Shown here: positions 35,587 through 45,446 of the stretch, piece after piece | Numbering within the stretch: position 1 is the stretch's first letter | Layout of the letters: each line of letters opens with the position of its first letter | Assembly: GCA_051252515.1 (NCBI GenBank) | Contig: JBPOFS010000005.1 | Span: 171,547-235,546, forward strand | Source of the DNA: UBA5078 sp051252515 | GTDB lineage: Bacteria > Pseudomonadota > Gammaproteobacteria > Pseudomonadales > Pseudohongiellaceae | Direction: 5' to 3' | Length of the DNA: 64,000 nt | Translations under genes and position numbers: made by a program | Notes under the pieces: generated by a model | What the model saw: only the letters and a program-made list of their open reading frames with translations | Told to the model about the DNA's origin: nothing | Databases searched by the model: none

Positions 35587-36919
35587 AGAATTGCCGTGTA
35601 ATGCGATAAAGACCATGGGCATCTTCGCTACCGGCTAGCTCACGAATAGAGTGCATCGCAAAACTAGGGACACCAACATCGACGGTCTCTACGCCAATAC
35701 CCGAAGCCGTAATAGGCCCAATAGTACTACCGCATCCCATGTCGCTTCTAACAACAAAGGATTGCACAGGCACATCGGCATCCAAGCAAAGAGATTTGAA
35801 ATAGGCCACGGACCGACTATTACTTGCGTAACGTTGGTTCGCATTAATCTTGATCACAGGGCCTTGATTCAGAATTGGCCCATGATTGGCATCGTGAACA
35901 TCCATGTAGTTAGGATGAATGCCATGAGCGTTATCTACAGATAGCATCATTGAGTTGCGTATGAGGCGCTCAAAATCCTCTGCACGTTTTTCAACACGCG
36001 TTGAACTGTCTGCCAAAATACGATCCAACACTGAGCGCAGGAACGGCCCATTCGCGCCAGCGGCTGAAGTGCTGCCCACCTCTTCGTGATCTGTGCAAAT
36101 CAGCAGATTGCAGGAAGTGTTATCACACTCCACCAAGGCCTTCGCACCGATATAACAACTTAAGAGATTATCGAGTCTTGCCGAGGCAATAAACTCATTG
36201 TGCAGACCCACCATGGCTGGGGCCTGTGTGTCATAGAAACTTAGCTCATGACTGAGGACTTTTGCCGCATCGTGACGCTGCGCGAACTCACCAAGCCAAG
36301 ACAATAGCAAATCATCAAAGTTATCCCCTTCTACCCCTTTAATTGATAACACGGGCGGCAAATGCAGCTGCGCATTCACGGTTCGGGATTGGTTCGCTTT
36401 TCGATCAAGGTGAATGGCAAGACTAGGAATAACAGCAACCGGGCGCTGCAAATCGATTAGACAGCTATCAAGGGTGCCATCTTTACAAAGAAAATCAACA
36501 CGCCCAGCAATAGAAAGGTCTCTATCAAACCAAGGGTTGAACAGTGCGCCACCGTAGACTTCGACACCTAGCTGCAAGTAATTGTTCTTGCGCATGTCCC
36601 CGTGCGGTTTTACACGCAGGCAAGGACTGTCGGTGTGCGCGCCAAACATATTCACACCATCGCGCACAGGGTCAGCATTTTCTGTGCGTTCAGGAATCGT
36701 AAAGGCGATTAAAGAGGATCCGTTGCGGGTCACGCAATAGCGCCCGCCTGGCAATAACTGCCAAGGCTCGGACTCTTCTAGCATTTGAAAGCCTTGCGCC
36801 TGAATTAAGGCGGCAAGGCTTTGGGTCGCATGGAACGGTGTGGGTGATTCGGCTATAAACTTTAATAGTCCTGCATTAAAGTCATCCAATTGCATTGCTT
36901 GCTGCGCCGAACTACCCAT
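35561..36919 (-). CDS. M18 family aminopeptidase
   Basis: This 452-residue di-metal aminopeptidase prefers acidic or neutral N-terminal residues in related enzymes. Metal ligands appear in GAHTDSP near residue 93, DNLLSC near 245, CTDHEEVGSTS near 275, and the late MGCGSTIGP and FAMHSIRE segments. No signal peptide is present. GGAG lies six bases before the chosen ATG. It follows the FKBP isomerase gene by 20 bases. It is the enzyme called ApeB in Pseudomonas, but I do not assign the symbol firmly. Confidence 0.92.
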   Translation of the reverse strand: MGSSAQQAMQLDDFNAGLLKFIAESPTPFHATQSLAALIQAQGFQMLEESEPWQLLPGGRYCVTRNGSSLIAFTIPERTENADPVRDGVNMFGAHTDSPCLRVKPHGDMRKNNYLQLGVEVYGGALFNPWFDRDLSIAGRVDFLCKDGTLDSCLIDLQRPVAVIPSLAIHLDRKANQSRTVNAQLHLPPVLSIKGVEGDNFDDLLLSWLGEFAQRHDAAKVLSHELSFYDTQAPAMVGLHNEFIASARLDNLLSCYIGAKALVECDNTSCNLLICTDHEEVGSTSAAGANGPFLRSVLDRILADSSTRVEKRAEDFERLIRNSMMLSVDNAHGIHPNYMDVHDANHGPILNQGPVIKINANQRYASNSRSVAYFKSLCLDADVPVQSFVVRSDMGCGSTIGPITASGIGVETVDVGVPSFAMHSIRELAGSEDAHGLYRITRQFFNAQSPAV

Positions 36920-36939
36920 CCACTACTCCATTGTTTAAA

Positions 36940-37647
36940 TTATTGCGTGTTAACTTGTAAAAGCTCTACATCAAAAATTAGCGCGGTAAACGGTCCAATT
37001 GGGCCAGAACCGGTTTCGCCATAGGCAAGATTTGATGGAATGAATAGACGCCATTTGTCACCAGGCTTCATCATTTGCAACGCTTCAGTCCAACCAGCAA
37101 TCACTTGGCCAACGCCAAACTCTGCAGGCTCACCACGATCAACTGAGCTATCGAACACTTCGCCGTCGATGAAAGTGCCATGGTAATGCGCCAAAACGCT
37201 GTCATTAAGCGTTGGTGACACACCGCTAGCATCGCCAGTCTCGATGATTGTGTACTGAAGACCACTATCAGTCGTCATCACGCCATCTTCTTGAGCATTG
37301 GCCGCAAGAAACGCTTCGCTTTCCGCTTGGATCGCTGCGATTTCAATGGCTTGCTGCTCCATAAGCTGTGTTTGGAAAGCTTCCAAAGCCGCCATCATTT
37401 CGTCTTGTGTGAGCTGAGGCTCACCAGTGACGACATCGCGAATACCTTCGAAGAAGGCGTCGAGGTTGATCGCGCCCATGATTCCCTGACCAGCAAGGTT
37501 CTGACCAATATTGACACCAATGCTGTAGCTGATCTGATTATCTTGAGAGGTCAGATCTACTGCGCTATCTGCAGCTTGTGCGCTCATTGCAGTAAGCGAG
37601 ACAGCCAACACGGCACTGCGCAGGCTCAATATACGGGGAAAATTCAT
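36940..37647 (-). CDS. Periplasmic FKBP-type peptidyl-prolyl isomerase (Mip/FkpA-like)
   Basis: This 235-residue protein has a signal peptide cut after AQA (residue 25), so it folds proteins in the periplasm. Residues 30-125 form the helical dimerisation domain typical of Mip/FkpA (DNQISYSIGVNIGQNL...). The FKBP catalytic domain follows, with VLAHYHGTFIDGEVFDSS and VIAGWTEALQMMKPGDKW and LAYGE. It is upstream of the M18 peptidase gene in a likely operon. AGGAAG lies near the ATG. Confidence 0.92.
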   Translation of the reverse strand: MNFPRILSLRSAVLAVSLTAMSAQAADSAVDLTSQDNQISYSIGVNIGQNLAGQGIMGAINLDAFFEGIRDVVTGEPQLTQDEMMAALEAFQTQLMEQQAIEIAAIQAESEAFLAANAQEDGVMTTDSGLQYTIIETGDASGVSPTLNDSVLAHYHGTFIDGEVFDSSVDRGEPAEFGVGQVIAGWTEALQMMKPGDKWRLFIPSNLAYGETGSGPIGPFTALIFDVELLQVNTQ

Positions 37648-37865
37648 GGCGACTTCCTTTCTTGATGAGTATCTAATGGTTGTAGGTGAAGGTTTGCACG
37701 GCTTGACCTTTCAAGACTGCATAAATCACCGGACTTAGGGCAACGAATACTAACTGGACTCGTTCCGAATTTCCACTGAGAATCAGGCGAGACAGCGGTA
37801 ATTCCCCTACGAATGCATCATAATGAGCGCCAATGTCTTTGACTCGGCACTAGGAGCAGTACCCT

Positions 37866-38381
37866 TTGGAAACTAAGTCTCTTTCTCGGATTCTCGGCGT
37901 GCTCTGCTTGAGCCTGCTTAGTAGCGCCTGCTCGCAGCGCTTTGCTGTGAGCCTAAACAATCAAACCTTGATTGACCCACGCCCCAATGCCACAGCCTAT
38001 CGCTTCGCAGACCCAGGCCTACAAGGATGCGTGAACCTAGCATTACAGCTGCCCAACGCGGAGATCGAAACCATTTCCGTCCTCTCATGCTCAGGCTGGG
38101 AGATCGAAAGCATTGAAGGAATCGCCTTATTGAAAGGGCTACAATTCTTGGATTTAAGCAATAACCGCATTAGCAGCGTAGCGCCGCTTAGCAGCCTTAC
38201 CCGCCTGAGCTCATTGAGCCTGACCAATAACCGCGTGCGTGATATCGAGACATTGATTGAGATGAAGAGCCTGACATCGACGGTATTAACGGGCAATACC
38301 ACCGTTAGTTGTAGTCAGCTCACAGCACTGGCTGCAAAGCTTGGCAATAATCTCCAACGCCCTGCCACCTGCCGAGAATAG
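37866..38381 (+). CDS. Leucine-rich-repeat lipoprotein
   Basis: This 171-residue protein has a signal peptide with lipobox LLSSAC-S near residue 22. Residues 85-150 hold about three 22-residue leucine-rich repeats of the internalin/SDS22 kind (GLQFLDLSNNRISSV, RLSSLSLTNNRVRDI), followed by a cap with two cysteines (VSCSQL, ATCRE). The start is TTG with AGGAG nine bases upstream. It probably binds protein at the cell envelope; no partner is evident. Neighbours on both sides run on the other strand. Confidence 0.78.
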   Translation: METKSLSRILGVLCLSLLSSACSQRFAVSLNNQTLIDPRPNATAYRFADPGLQGCVNLALQLPNAEIETISVLSCSGWEIESIEGIALLKGLQFLDLSNNRISSVAPLSSLTRLSSLSLTNNRVRDIETLIEMKSLTSTVLTGNTTVSCSQLTALAAKLGNNLQRPATCRE

Positions 38382-38395
38382 AGGCGGATACTGAC

Positions 38396-38995
38396 CTAAA
38401 GCGCAGGCACGCCACTGTGAAAACGGAAATCACTGTCTGGGCTTTCAATTAGTTCTCGCTCGACCTCACGAAAACGCGCGATATGAGGAGTGATGTCGCT
38501 ATCGCTGTAAAGCGCCGCCAATGCCAAATAGTCTTGATAATGGCGCGCTTCAGACTTCAAAAGACTCCGGTAAAACTTCTCTAGCGCGGGGTCTAGCAGT
38601 GGAGCAATTTTTGCGAAGCGCTCGCAGGAGCGCGCCTCTACAAACGCCCCAACGATCAACGTATCTATCAAACCGTTCATGCCATCTTTGCGCAGATGCT
38701 CTCGAAGTCCACCCGCATAGCGTGACGGCCCTAAGTGGATATATTCAATATTGCGCTCTGCCAGCAAATTCACAACCTGCTCAAAGTGCAATAACTCCTC
38801 TCGTGCCAACTGAGACATTTTGCGCAGCAGCTCCGTGTGCTCAGAATAGCGATACAACAAACTCATCGCCGTAGCAGCCGCCTTTTTCTCGCAGTTAGCG
38901 TGATCGATCAATAAGACCTCAGGTTGCTTAAGCGCCTCGTCTAACCAAGCTTTAGGGGTTTCACACGGCAGGAATTCGAGTATTTGTGTTAACAT
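38396..38995 (-). CDS. miaE: tRNA-(ms2io6A)-hydroxylase
   Basis: MiaE hydroxylates the isopentenyl group of ms2i6A37 in tRNA with a di-iron centre. The 199-residue helical protein has the iron ligands in DHANCEKKAA, EELLHFEQV, FVEARSCERF and SEARHYQDY (glutamates and histidines in a ferritin-like four-helix bundle). It follows rmuC by eight bases. miaA and miaB are not in the window. Confidence 0.93.
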   Translation of the reverse strand: MLTQILEFLPCETPKAWLDEALKQPEVLLIDHANCEKKAAATAMSLLYRYSEHTELLRKMSQLAREELLHFEQVVNLLAERNIEYIHLGPSRYAGGLREHLRKDGMNGLIDTLIVGAFVEARSCERFAKIAPLLDPALEKFYRSLLKSEARHYQDYLALAALYSDSDITPHIARFREVERELIESPDSDFRFHSGVPAL

Positions 38996-39003
38996 TATTC
39001 GCT

Positions 39004-40383
39004 CTAATCGTTATCTTCTTGGGTGGATTCGCTGCTCTGGCCTACTAACTTCTCACTCTCATCAATATCGGCCTGGGCCAATAGATTATCGGCGTGCTTT
39101 TTACTTGTGCGCGCCCCTAAGGTTTTGAGCTTTTCGACACGGCCAATCAGATTGCCCCGACCAGAGACTAATTTGTTATGGGCTTTATCGTAACTTTTGC
39201 GTGTAGCCTCAATCTTGTTGCCGATGTCGTCTAGATCCCCGACAAACGCGACAAACTTGTCATAGAGCAGCCCGGCTGAATTGGCGATCTCCAAGGCGTT
39301 CTGGTTTTGTTGTTCATAGCGCCAAATATTTTGAATGGTGCGCAGCGTGGCCAATAATGTTGAAGGCCCCACCAAAATGATGTTTTTATCAAACGCATCG
39401 GTAAACATCTCTCCGTCCTCTTGTATTGCCACGGAGAATGCCGCTTCAATCGGCATAAACAGGAGTACGAAGTCTAAGGAATTGACGGACATTAAGTTCT
39501 GATAGTCCTTGCTGCCCAGGGTTTTAATATGGGTTCGCACGGACGCCACGTGCTGCCTTAGAAACTCTGCTTTACGCTTAGCATCGTCCTCAGAACAGAA
39601 GGCTTCATACGCTTTCAATGACACCTTCGCATCAATAATGATCTGCTTGTTCTCAGGCATATGCACAATGACATCGGGCTGTGAACGCGAGCCATCTTCA
39701 GCCTTGAGACTAACCTGGGTTTGATATTCACGCCCTTTCACTAGGCCCGATTTCTCAAGAATTGTCTCTAATATCACCTCTCCCCACGTGCCTTGCGTCT
39801 TACTTTCCCCTTTCAAGGCATTAGTAAGATTCACGGCGTCTTCACTAATGCGCACGTTGAGCTCTTGCAGGCTGCGAATCTCACGCGCTAACGAAAAACG
39901 CTCTTTTGACTCACGATCATAGGTCTCTTCGACCTTCTTCTCGAAAAGATGGATTTTCTCATTTAGGGGCTTAAGGATTTGCGCAATGTTTTCTTGATTG
40001 CTGGCAGTAAAGCGCGCGCTCTTATCTTCCAGAATCTCGCTCGCGATACTTTTAAACTGCAGCGTCATTTGTTCACGCGAATCATTGAGCAATTGTAGCT
40101 TCTCGTGATTCTGCTTTTGCTCTTGTTCTAGCTGGGTCTTGAGTTGCGCAATGCTTTCTCGGTGCCGAACATCAGATTCAAGCAACTGGGATTTGTCTTC
40201 CTCTAATGAATGCAGACGTTGGGCTAGCGCATCGCATTGCGCTTGTTTAGCGCTCAAACGCTCTTCCATTACCGCCATATCACCGGCTTGATTAGGTGCA
40301 CGGCGAACGTATTGCAATAGGGAGACTATAGCCAGAATGGCTGAAATCGCAGCGAAGGCTAACACTTCGGGTGACATGGACAT
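39004..40383 (-). CDS. rmuC: DNA recombination protein RmuC
   Basis: RmuC limits DNA inversions at short repeats and has a restriction-endonuclease-like core. The 459-residue form used here begins MSMSPEVLAFAA with a membrane helix (about 6-22), then a long coiled coil (about 30-190) and the conserved core with GTWGEVILE, QPDVIVHMP and IIDAKVSL (about 220-270). An in-frame ATG 36 bases upstream lies in the loop of a strong hairpin and would add a short unrelated stretch, so I rejected it. miaE follows. Confidence 0.92.
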   Translation of the reverse strand: MSMSPEVLAFAAISAILAIVSLLQYVRRAPNQAGDMAVMEERLSAKQAQCDALAQRLHSLEEDKSQLLESDVRHRESIAQLKTQLEQEQKQNHEKLQLLNDSREQMTLQFKSIASEILEDKSARFTASNQENIAQILKPLNEKIHLFEKKVEETYDRESKERFSLAREIRSLQELNVRISEDAVNLTNALKGESKTQGTWGEVILETILEKSGLVKGREYQTQVSLKAEDGSRSQPDVIVHMPENKQIIIDAKVSLKAYEAFCSEDDAKRKAEFLRQHVASVRTHIKTLGSKDYQNLMSVNSLDFVLLFMPIEAAFSVAIQEDGEMFTDAFDKNIILVGPSTLLATLRTIQNIWRYEQQNQNALEIANSAGLLYDKFVAFVGDLDDIGNKIEATRKSYDKAHNKLVSGRGNLIGRVEKLKTLGARTSKKHADNLLAQADIDESEKLVGQSSESTQEDND

Positions 40384-40401
40384 CAGAGGGAACTCCAACT
40401 C

Positions 40402-40429
40402 CAGCCTTCCCAATATCATTGGGAAGGCT
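40402..40429. repeat. Strong hairpin between bamC and rmuC without a T-run
   Basis: Arms AGCCTTCCCAAT and ATTGGGAAGGCT are perfect complements around a three-base loop. It lies just after bamC on the minus strand but no T-run follows, so it may be a processing or stability element, or a terminator needing other help. Confidence 0.75.
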
Positions 40430-40440
40430 TAGGAATGGGT

Positions 40441-41490
40441 TTAGATAAGATTGCGGTGCACTGTACGAATCAACAAATCACGTAAGTCTGCGTTAGTGGC
40501 GCCTTCGGCAGCCTGCGCTGTGACAAGAACACGCTCACCTTCAGTGGCAATAGTGACTTTAAATTCAACAGGCTCAACAACGTCATTGGAGCCTCGGCGG
40601 AAGAGTCGTCCGAAAAAGCCGAGCTGGTCATCTTCGTCGAATTCACCGGCATAAAGCACCGTATAGACACCCGCATCACGATCACTATCAATCGTCTCTA
40701 TGTTGGCGTTATCCAAAGCTTGGGATATTTGCGACCAAGCACGACCAAAATCGACTCGAATTTGCAGAACATCGCCGTTAGCAGAAGGAACAATATTAGC
40801 CTTACTCTCGGCTTCAATGCTGCCTGCAAGCAATGAAACAGACGAGGCGCGATACAAGTCTGTACGATCGGCAAGATACATTGAGATATCATCTAACATG
40901 GCATGTTCTAGTTCTAGGCTAGCCGAATCTTCGGGCCAGTTAACTGCAGCCTCTGGATCTTCCACGTAACTCTCTGACACCTGACGAACATAAACTTCAG
41001 AGTTACCAGAATGGACACCCGGCTCAATACGCACTTGATACTTATTGCGCTCGCCCTCGTCCTCTCCTAACCATGTCGTTTCCATCATCCAGCGGGTCGG
41101 GTCTACGGTATCAAGCTGGATTTGAGCAGTCGACCAGTAGTCACGCATACGTGGCCAAACTTGACCTGGTTCAGCGCCGATCACGATCCAACGACGATCA
41201 CCAAAACGCTGCACTACCACACCTTCACGAACATTGGTGTCCAAGCCACGAGGGCCCGGCGCACGTAGAAAATATGCACGGTCCTCTAATAACGGCTCAG
41301 GAACCACATACAAAGCATCTAATGTGTAACTGTCTAACTCCGACGGAATTTCCATAGGAGGCGCAATGGGTGCGACTAAGTAATCGCCTTGACGGTCACG
41401 AAAATAGCCATCGTCTCCAGTGAGGTAAGAACATCCCGCCAGAGTACTAAGGAGCAAAGCGCCCATCATCATCGGTTTAAAAGCCTGCAT
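40441..41490 (-). CDS. bamC: Outer-membrane assembly lipoprotein BamC
   Basis: BamC is a lipoprotein of the BAM complex that inserts beta-barrel proteins. The 349-residue protein begins MQAFKPMMMGALLLSTLAGC, with the lipobox cysteine near residue 20. The disordered stretch after it ends in RQGDYLVAP, and two helix-grip domains follow (about 95-210 and 235-349). The chosen ATG is favoured over one 12 bases earlier because the signal peptide begins there. It follows dapA, as in many gammaproteobacteria. Confidence 0.9.
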   Translation of the reverse strand: MQAFKPMMMGALLLSTLAGCSYLTGDDGYFRDRQGDYLVAPIAPPMEIPSELDSYTLDALYVVPEPLLEDRAYFLRAPGPRGLDTNVREGVVVQRFGDRRWIVIGAEPGQVWPRMRDYWSTAQIQLDTVDPTRWMMETTWLGEDEGERNKYQVRIEPGVHSGNSEVYVRQVSESYVEDPEAAVNWPEDSASLELEHAMLDDISMYLADRTDLYRASSVSLLAGSIEAESKANIVPSANGDVLQIRVDFGRAWSQISQALDNANIETIDSDRDAGVYTVLYAGEFDEDDQLGFFGRLFRRGSNDVVEPVEFKVTIATEGERVLVTAQAAEGATNADLRDLLIRTVHRNLI

Positions 41491-41549
41491 TGTGCCTCTC
41501 ATTACTAGAAAATTCGGTCACACCCTAGGCGCAATTGCCTGAGCACTCA

Positions 41550-42431
41550 TCATGCGATGCTAATCCCGGCCGCGCGCATTGCATCAGCTACTGGGACTCT
41601 AAAAGCGGGATTCAGTTCCACTAAAGGCAAACGAATTCCAGATTGAATCAAACCCATCTGCGTCATTGCCCATTTTACTGGTACTGGATTGCCTTCGACA
41701 AACAAGCGGCTGTGCAAGCCTGACAATGGCGTATCAATGGCCTCAGCCCCTACTGCGTCGCCTGAGATTGCACGCTTACACATCTCATGCATCTGTGAGG
41801 GAACTAGATTCGCTGTGACAGAAATATTGCCTTTACCGCCTGCGAGCATCAACTGGCGCGCTGTCGCATCGTCGCCACTGAGAATGCTAATACGATTACC
41901 ACAAAGTGATAATAGTTCTCTGACACGATCAAGGTCTCCGCTAGCTTCTTTGATGCCAACGATGTTGGGAAGCTCAGCAAGCCGCGAGACTGTTTGCGCC
42001 TGCAAATCGATCCCTGCTCGCGACGGAACATTGTACAATATCTGAGGAATATCAACGCTTTCCGCTATCTTCTTAAAGTGTTGATACAAACCTTCTTGGC
42101 TAGGCTTATTGTAGTATGGCACTACGATAAGGCAGGCATCGGCCCCATATTCTTTTGCGGCTTCCGTGAAGAATATGGCTTCTCGAGTAGAGTTAGAGCC
42201 CGTCCCAGCAACCACAGGAATACGCCCCGCTACCTTCTTCACACAATGGCTAATAAGGTCGCAGTGCTCTTGCTCTGTAATGGTAGGTGACTCACCGGTT
42301 GTTCCGGCTACTACGATGGCGTCAGTGCCACTAGCAATATGCCATTCAATCAGGTGGTCGAATGCCGGATAATCGATTTCACCGTCGGGTGACATCGGAG
42401 TGACAATAGCCACGATACTGCCTTGAATCAT
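41550..42431 (-). CDS. dapA: 4-hydroxy-tetrahydrodipicolinate synthase
   Basis: DapA condenses pyruvate with aspartate semialdehyde in lysine and peptidoglycan-precursor synthesis. The 293-residue protein has the TTGESPT motif near residue 45, the catalytic tyrosine in YNVPSRAG near 133, and the Schiff-base lysine in GIKEASGD near 161. AGAGGA lies nine bases before the ATG. No lysine riboswitch is apparent in the short upstream gap. bamC is directly downstream. Confidence 0.96.
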   Translation of the reverse strand: MIQGSIVAIVTPMSPDGEIDYPAFDHLIEWHIASGTDAIVVAGTTGESPTITEQEHCDLISHCVKKVAGRIPVVAGTGSNSTREAIFFTEAAKEYGADACLIVVPYYNKPSQEGLYQHFKKIAESVDIPQILYNVPSRAGIDLQAQTVSRLAELPNIVGIKEASGDLDRVRELLSLCGNRISILSGDDATARQLMLAGGKGNISVTANLVPSQMHEMCKRAISGDAVGAEAIDTPLSGLHSRLFVEGNPVPVKWAMTQMGLIQSGIRLPLVELNPAFRVPVADAMRAAGISIA

Positions 42432-42527
42432 TACTATTCCTCTAGCCTAAGAGATTGTAAATACGGGCGGCGACTGTATCACATCCCCCGCTTGTGGGAC
42501 AAAATCTAGTCGCAGCTATCAATAAGA

Positions 42528-43598
42528 TTATACGCTTGGTGGAGGTTTATGAGCCGTATCAGGCCAAGCGTTTATAATGGCTTTTATGAATGTGGCTAAC
42601 GGGATCGCAAAAAAGACACCCGCTAAGCCCCAGAACCCACCAAACACCAACACGGCACCGATAATAGCGACGGGGTGTAAATTAACTGTTTCGGAAAATA
42701 TCACTGGCACCAACACATTGGCATCCAATAATTGAATAACCCCATAGGCGAGCACCACTGTATAGAACTCACCCCCAATGCCCCACTGCACATAGGCCAC
42801 CAGCATTACAGGCAATGTGACCACAGCCACCCCGATAAACGGCACGATTACCGACAATCCCACCATCACCGACAATAGCAAGGCGTAATTGACGCCAAGA
42901 ACGAAAAAAGTGATGTAACTACAAAGACCTACGATCGTAACCTCAAGCACCTTTCCGCGAATATAATTGGCCAATTGCTGATCCATTTCTTTCCAGATCT
43001 GCAACATCAACGGACGATTGTGCGGCAACATACTGCTGATCCAACGCACCAGCATGTGCTTATCTTTCAACATGAAAAACACCAACACCGGCACCAATAC
43101 CAGGAACACGAGCCAGTCGAATATACGCGGAATGCTTGATATAGAGTAAGACACTACCATCTGCCCTAATATGGCAAGATCACCACGTAGAGTGCTAATC
43201 ATGTCTTGTATCTGTTGCTCAGACACCAAACTTGGGTAGGCTTCAGGCAAATGCAGTAGCAGCTCCTGCCCTTCACTAATCAAACGAGGCAGCTCATTAA
43301 TAAAACGACCTAACTGCCCCCATGCTTGCGGCAATAGAAACAGAAGGATGGCCACAAACAAACTAATAAACACCACATAGACGAGCGTGACAGCCAGCAT
43401 ATAAGGCACTGAGTAGGTTATCAGCACGTTCACTAGGCCTTGCAAGAGATAGGCAGTCACTACGGCGGCAAGCAAAGGCGCTAGTATGGAGCCCATAGTA
43501 GCGAGTATGACAAGGCCGATCGTGAGGAGGATGATAAAAATAATGGCTTCTTCATCGTGGAAATACCGATTAAAGAAACTGCGCAGGAGTTGTCGCAT
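42528..43598 (-). CDS. AI-2E family (PerM-type) membrane transporter
   Basis: This 356-residue inner-membrane protein has about eight transmembrane helices and a soluble loop around residues 95-150. The C-terminal part has the AI-2E family pattern (VIVPFIGVAVVTLP, GGFWGLAGVFFAIPLATFIKA). Family members export small molecules or act in Na+/H+ exchange; the substrate here is unknown. It starts nine bases after the TusA-like gene, a pairing seen in other gammaproteobacteria. Confidence 0.88.
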   Translation of the reverse strand: MRQLLRSFFNRYFHDEEAIIFIILLTIGLVILATMGSILAPLLAAVVTAYLLQGLVNVLITYSVPYMLAVTLVYVVFISLFVAILLFLLPQAWGQLGRFINELPRLISEGQELLLHLPEAYPSLVSEQQIQDMISTLRGDLAILGQMVVSYSISSIPRIFDWLVFLVLVPVLVFFMLKDKHMLVRWISSMLPHNRPLMLQIWKEMDQQLANYIRGKVLEVTIVGLCSYITFFVLGVNYALLLSVMVGLSVIVPFIGVAVVTLPVMLVAYVQWGIGGEFYTVVLAYGVIQLLDANVLVPVIFSETVNLHPVAIIGAVLVFGGFWGLAGVFFAIPLATFIKAIINAWPDTAHKPPPSV

Positions 43599-43607
43599 AA
43601 ATGCTTA

Positions 43608-43841
43608 TCAGCCTTTTTGAATCCAATAGTGGTAGTTGGCCTCTTCCTTCTTGAAAGCAAGGATAGTATGCCGACTTTGTTGTACAAACACCTCAAAGTC
43701 TCTTTCTGACCCTGGATCAGTTGCAATCACCTTTAGCACTTGTGCCGCTTGCAGTGAGTTCAACGCAAGTTTGGCCTTAAGTAAAGGGAGCGGACAGCTT
43801 AGTCCGCTTGCATCGAGTTCTAAATCTATATTGATTTCCAT
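43608..43841 (-). CDS. TusA-like sulfur-carrier protein
   Basis: This 77-residue protein has the SirA/TusA fold signature LDASGLSCPLPLLKAKLAL, with the sulfur-carrying cysteine in CPLP near residue 17. It ends in a short aromatic segment. I use the ATG that gives MEINIDLELDASG; longer in-frame starts add sequence unlike the family. The ribosome site is weak. It is not necessarily TusA itself, because stand-alone paralogues serve molybdenum-cofactor or other sulfur routes. It lies directly before the AI-2E permease gene. Confidence 0.85.
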   Translation of the reverse strand: MEINIDLELDASGLSCPLPLLKAKLALNSLQAAQVLKVIATDPGSERDFEVFVQQSRHTILAFKKEEANYHYWIQKG

Positions 43842-43994
43842 AGGGAGGCATTTTAGCAAGCAAACTTGCAAAACACCTAGCAATTGCCCAGCATCAGTCA
43901 TTAGAGTTTAAGAAACGCTATGGAATTATTTGTACTGTTACCGGTCTTAGGTTTACAGTGATCAAAGCGACCTTGTTTCCTATTTAGAGAATTT

Positions 43995-45446
43995 ATGCAC
44001 GCCTTAAAATTGACGAAACTCGCGATTGCGGTGGCCTTATTAAGCAGCCAACTAGCAACAGCGCAAGTACAACTCCCCAGTTTAGGAGACCGTATATCAG
44101 GACTCATCTCCCTTGATGATGAGTACACACTCGGCCGTGAATTTTTGCGCTCGGTACGGCGCAGCAGCGTCACCATCACCGACCCCTTACTCAATGACTA
44201 TGTGGTGAACATTACCCACAATCTTGCATTGCACAGTGAGCTTAAAGACTATCGTCTGGCATTTGTCATCATTGACAGCCCAGAGCTGAACGCCTTCGCC
44301 GCCCCAGGGGGCATTATAGGCGTCAATGGCGGCTTGTTTCTCAACGCCCATACCGAAGGGGAGTTTCTGTCCGTAATGTCTCACGAGCTGGCTCACGTGA
44401 GTCAGCGCCACTTCGCACGCAGTGTCGAAGACGCGCAACGGCGCCGAATCCCTGAACTTGCCACTTTATTGGCGAGTATCGTGGTGATGGGGACATCCGA
44501 TGGCAACACCGGACAAGCCGCAGTCATGGCCGCACAAGGCCGTGCGCTCGAAAACCAATTACGCTTTTCGCGCAACAACGAAGCCGAAGCTGACCGTGTC
44601 GGCATACGCACCCTGTACGATGCAGGCTATGACCCCGGCGAAATGCCCGCAATGTTTGAACGTCTTGCCAGCATGAATCGTTTTGGCGCCAGACCTCCTG
44701 AATTTTTGTTGTCCCACCCAGTAACTGAGGCGCGTGTCGCCGATACTCGTGGTCGGGCCAATCGTTACCCTACGCGCGAAGGTATTACTAGCCTCGAATA
44801 TCAGCTCATGCGTGCGCGCATTCAAATCCATTACGAAGCCAACCCGATAGTGTCTATTTCACAATTTCAGACAGCACTTACGAATGCGAGCACGAGTGAT
44901 GACAGCAAAGCCGCTCAATACGGCCTTGCGCTGGCCTATATGAAGAATAAGGATTTCAACAAAGCTCATGAGGCCCTAGCGCCTTTACTTGCGAGTGAAC
45001 CCAACCGGATCGCCTACGTTGTGACCGAAGCGGAAATATTCACTGCCAGCAACGAATCCGGGCAAGCCCAAGACTTCTTACAAAGACACCTGACCATCAA
45101 TCCTAATAATCACGCCTTGACCATGACTTATGCCGATGCGCTTATTGCAGGACGACAGTACGACGAGGCCGCAAAAGTCTTAGAGAAGCACGCTGTGACA
45201 AGGCCTGAAGACCATGATTTATGGTACGAAATTGCCGAAACTCAAGGCCTGGTGGGCAATGTCAGCAAAGTACACCAAGCTCGAGCGGAATATTTCGTAT
45301 TGGTAGGAGATTTCAGAAGCGCATCAGAGCAACTTAGTTATGCCCTGCGCATAGAAGCAGATAAAGAGAACAACGGCCCGTTAATCGCGAAATTGCGTCA
45401 GCGCTCTCGCGATGTTGAGCGGATGGAGCGTGGCTCAAGGAACTAA
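43995..45446 (+). CDS. bepA: M48 family periplasmic metalloprotease/chaperone BepA
   Basis: BepA degrades or helps assemble outer-membrane proteins and works with the BAM complex and LptD. The 483-residue protein has a signal peptide (cut near ATA-QVQL, residue 23), an M48 domain with zinc motif HELAH at residues 130-134 and the downstream glutamate in NNEAEADR, and a C-terminal TPR domain (about 275-470). Its proximity to bamC fits an envelope-assembly role. It is convergent with nadA, overlapping by four bases. Confidence 0.92.
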   Translation: MHALKLTKLAIAVALLSSQLATAQVQLPSLGDRISGLISLDDEYTLGREFLRSVRRSSVTITDPLLNDYVVNITHNLALHSELKDYRLAFVIIDSPELNAFAAPGGIIGVNGGLFLNAHTEGEFLSVMSHELAHVSQRHFARSVEDAQRRRIPELATLLASIVVMGTSDGNTGQAAVMAAQGRALENQLRFSRNNEAEADRVGIRTLYDAGYDPGEMPAMFERLASMNRFGARPPEFLLSHPVTEARVADTRGRANRYPTREGITSLEYQLMRARIQIHYEANPIVSISQFQTALTNASTSDDSKAAQYGLALAYMKNKDFNKAHEALAPLLASEPNRIAYVVTEAEIFTASNESGQAQDFLQRHLTINPNNHALTMTYADALIAGRQYDEAAKVLEKHAVTRPEDHDLWYEIAETQGLVGNVSKVHQARAEYFVLVGDFRSASEQLSYALRIEADKENNGPLIAKLRQRSRDVERMERGSRN

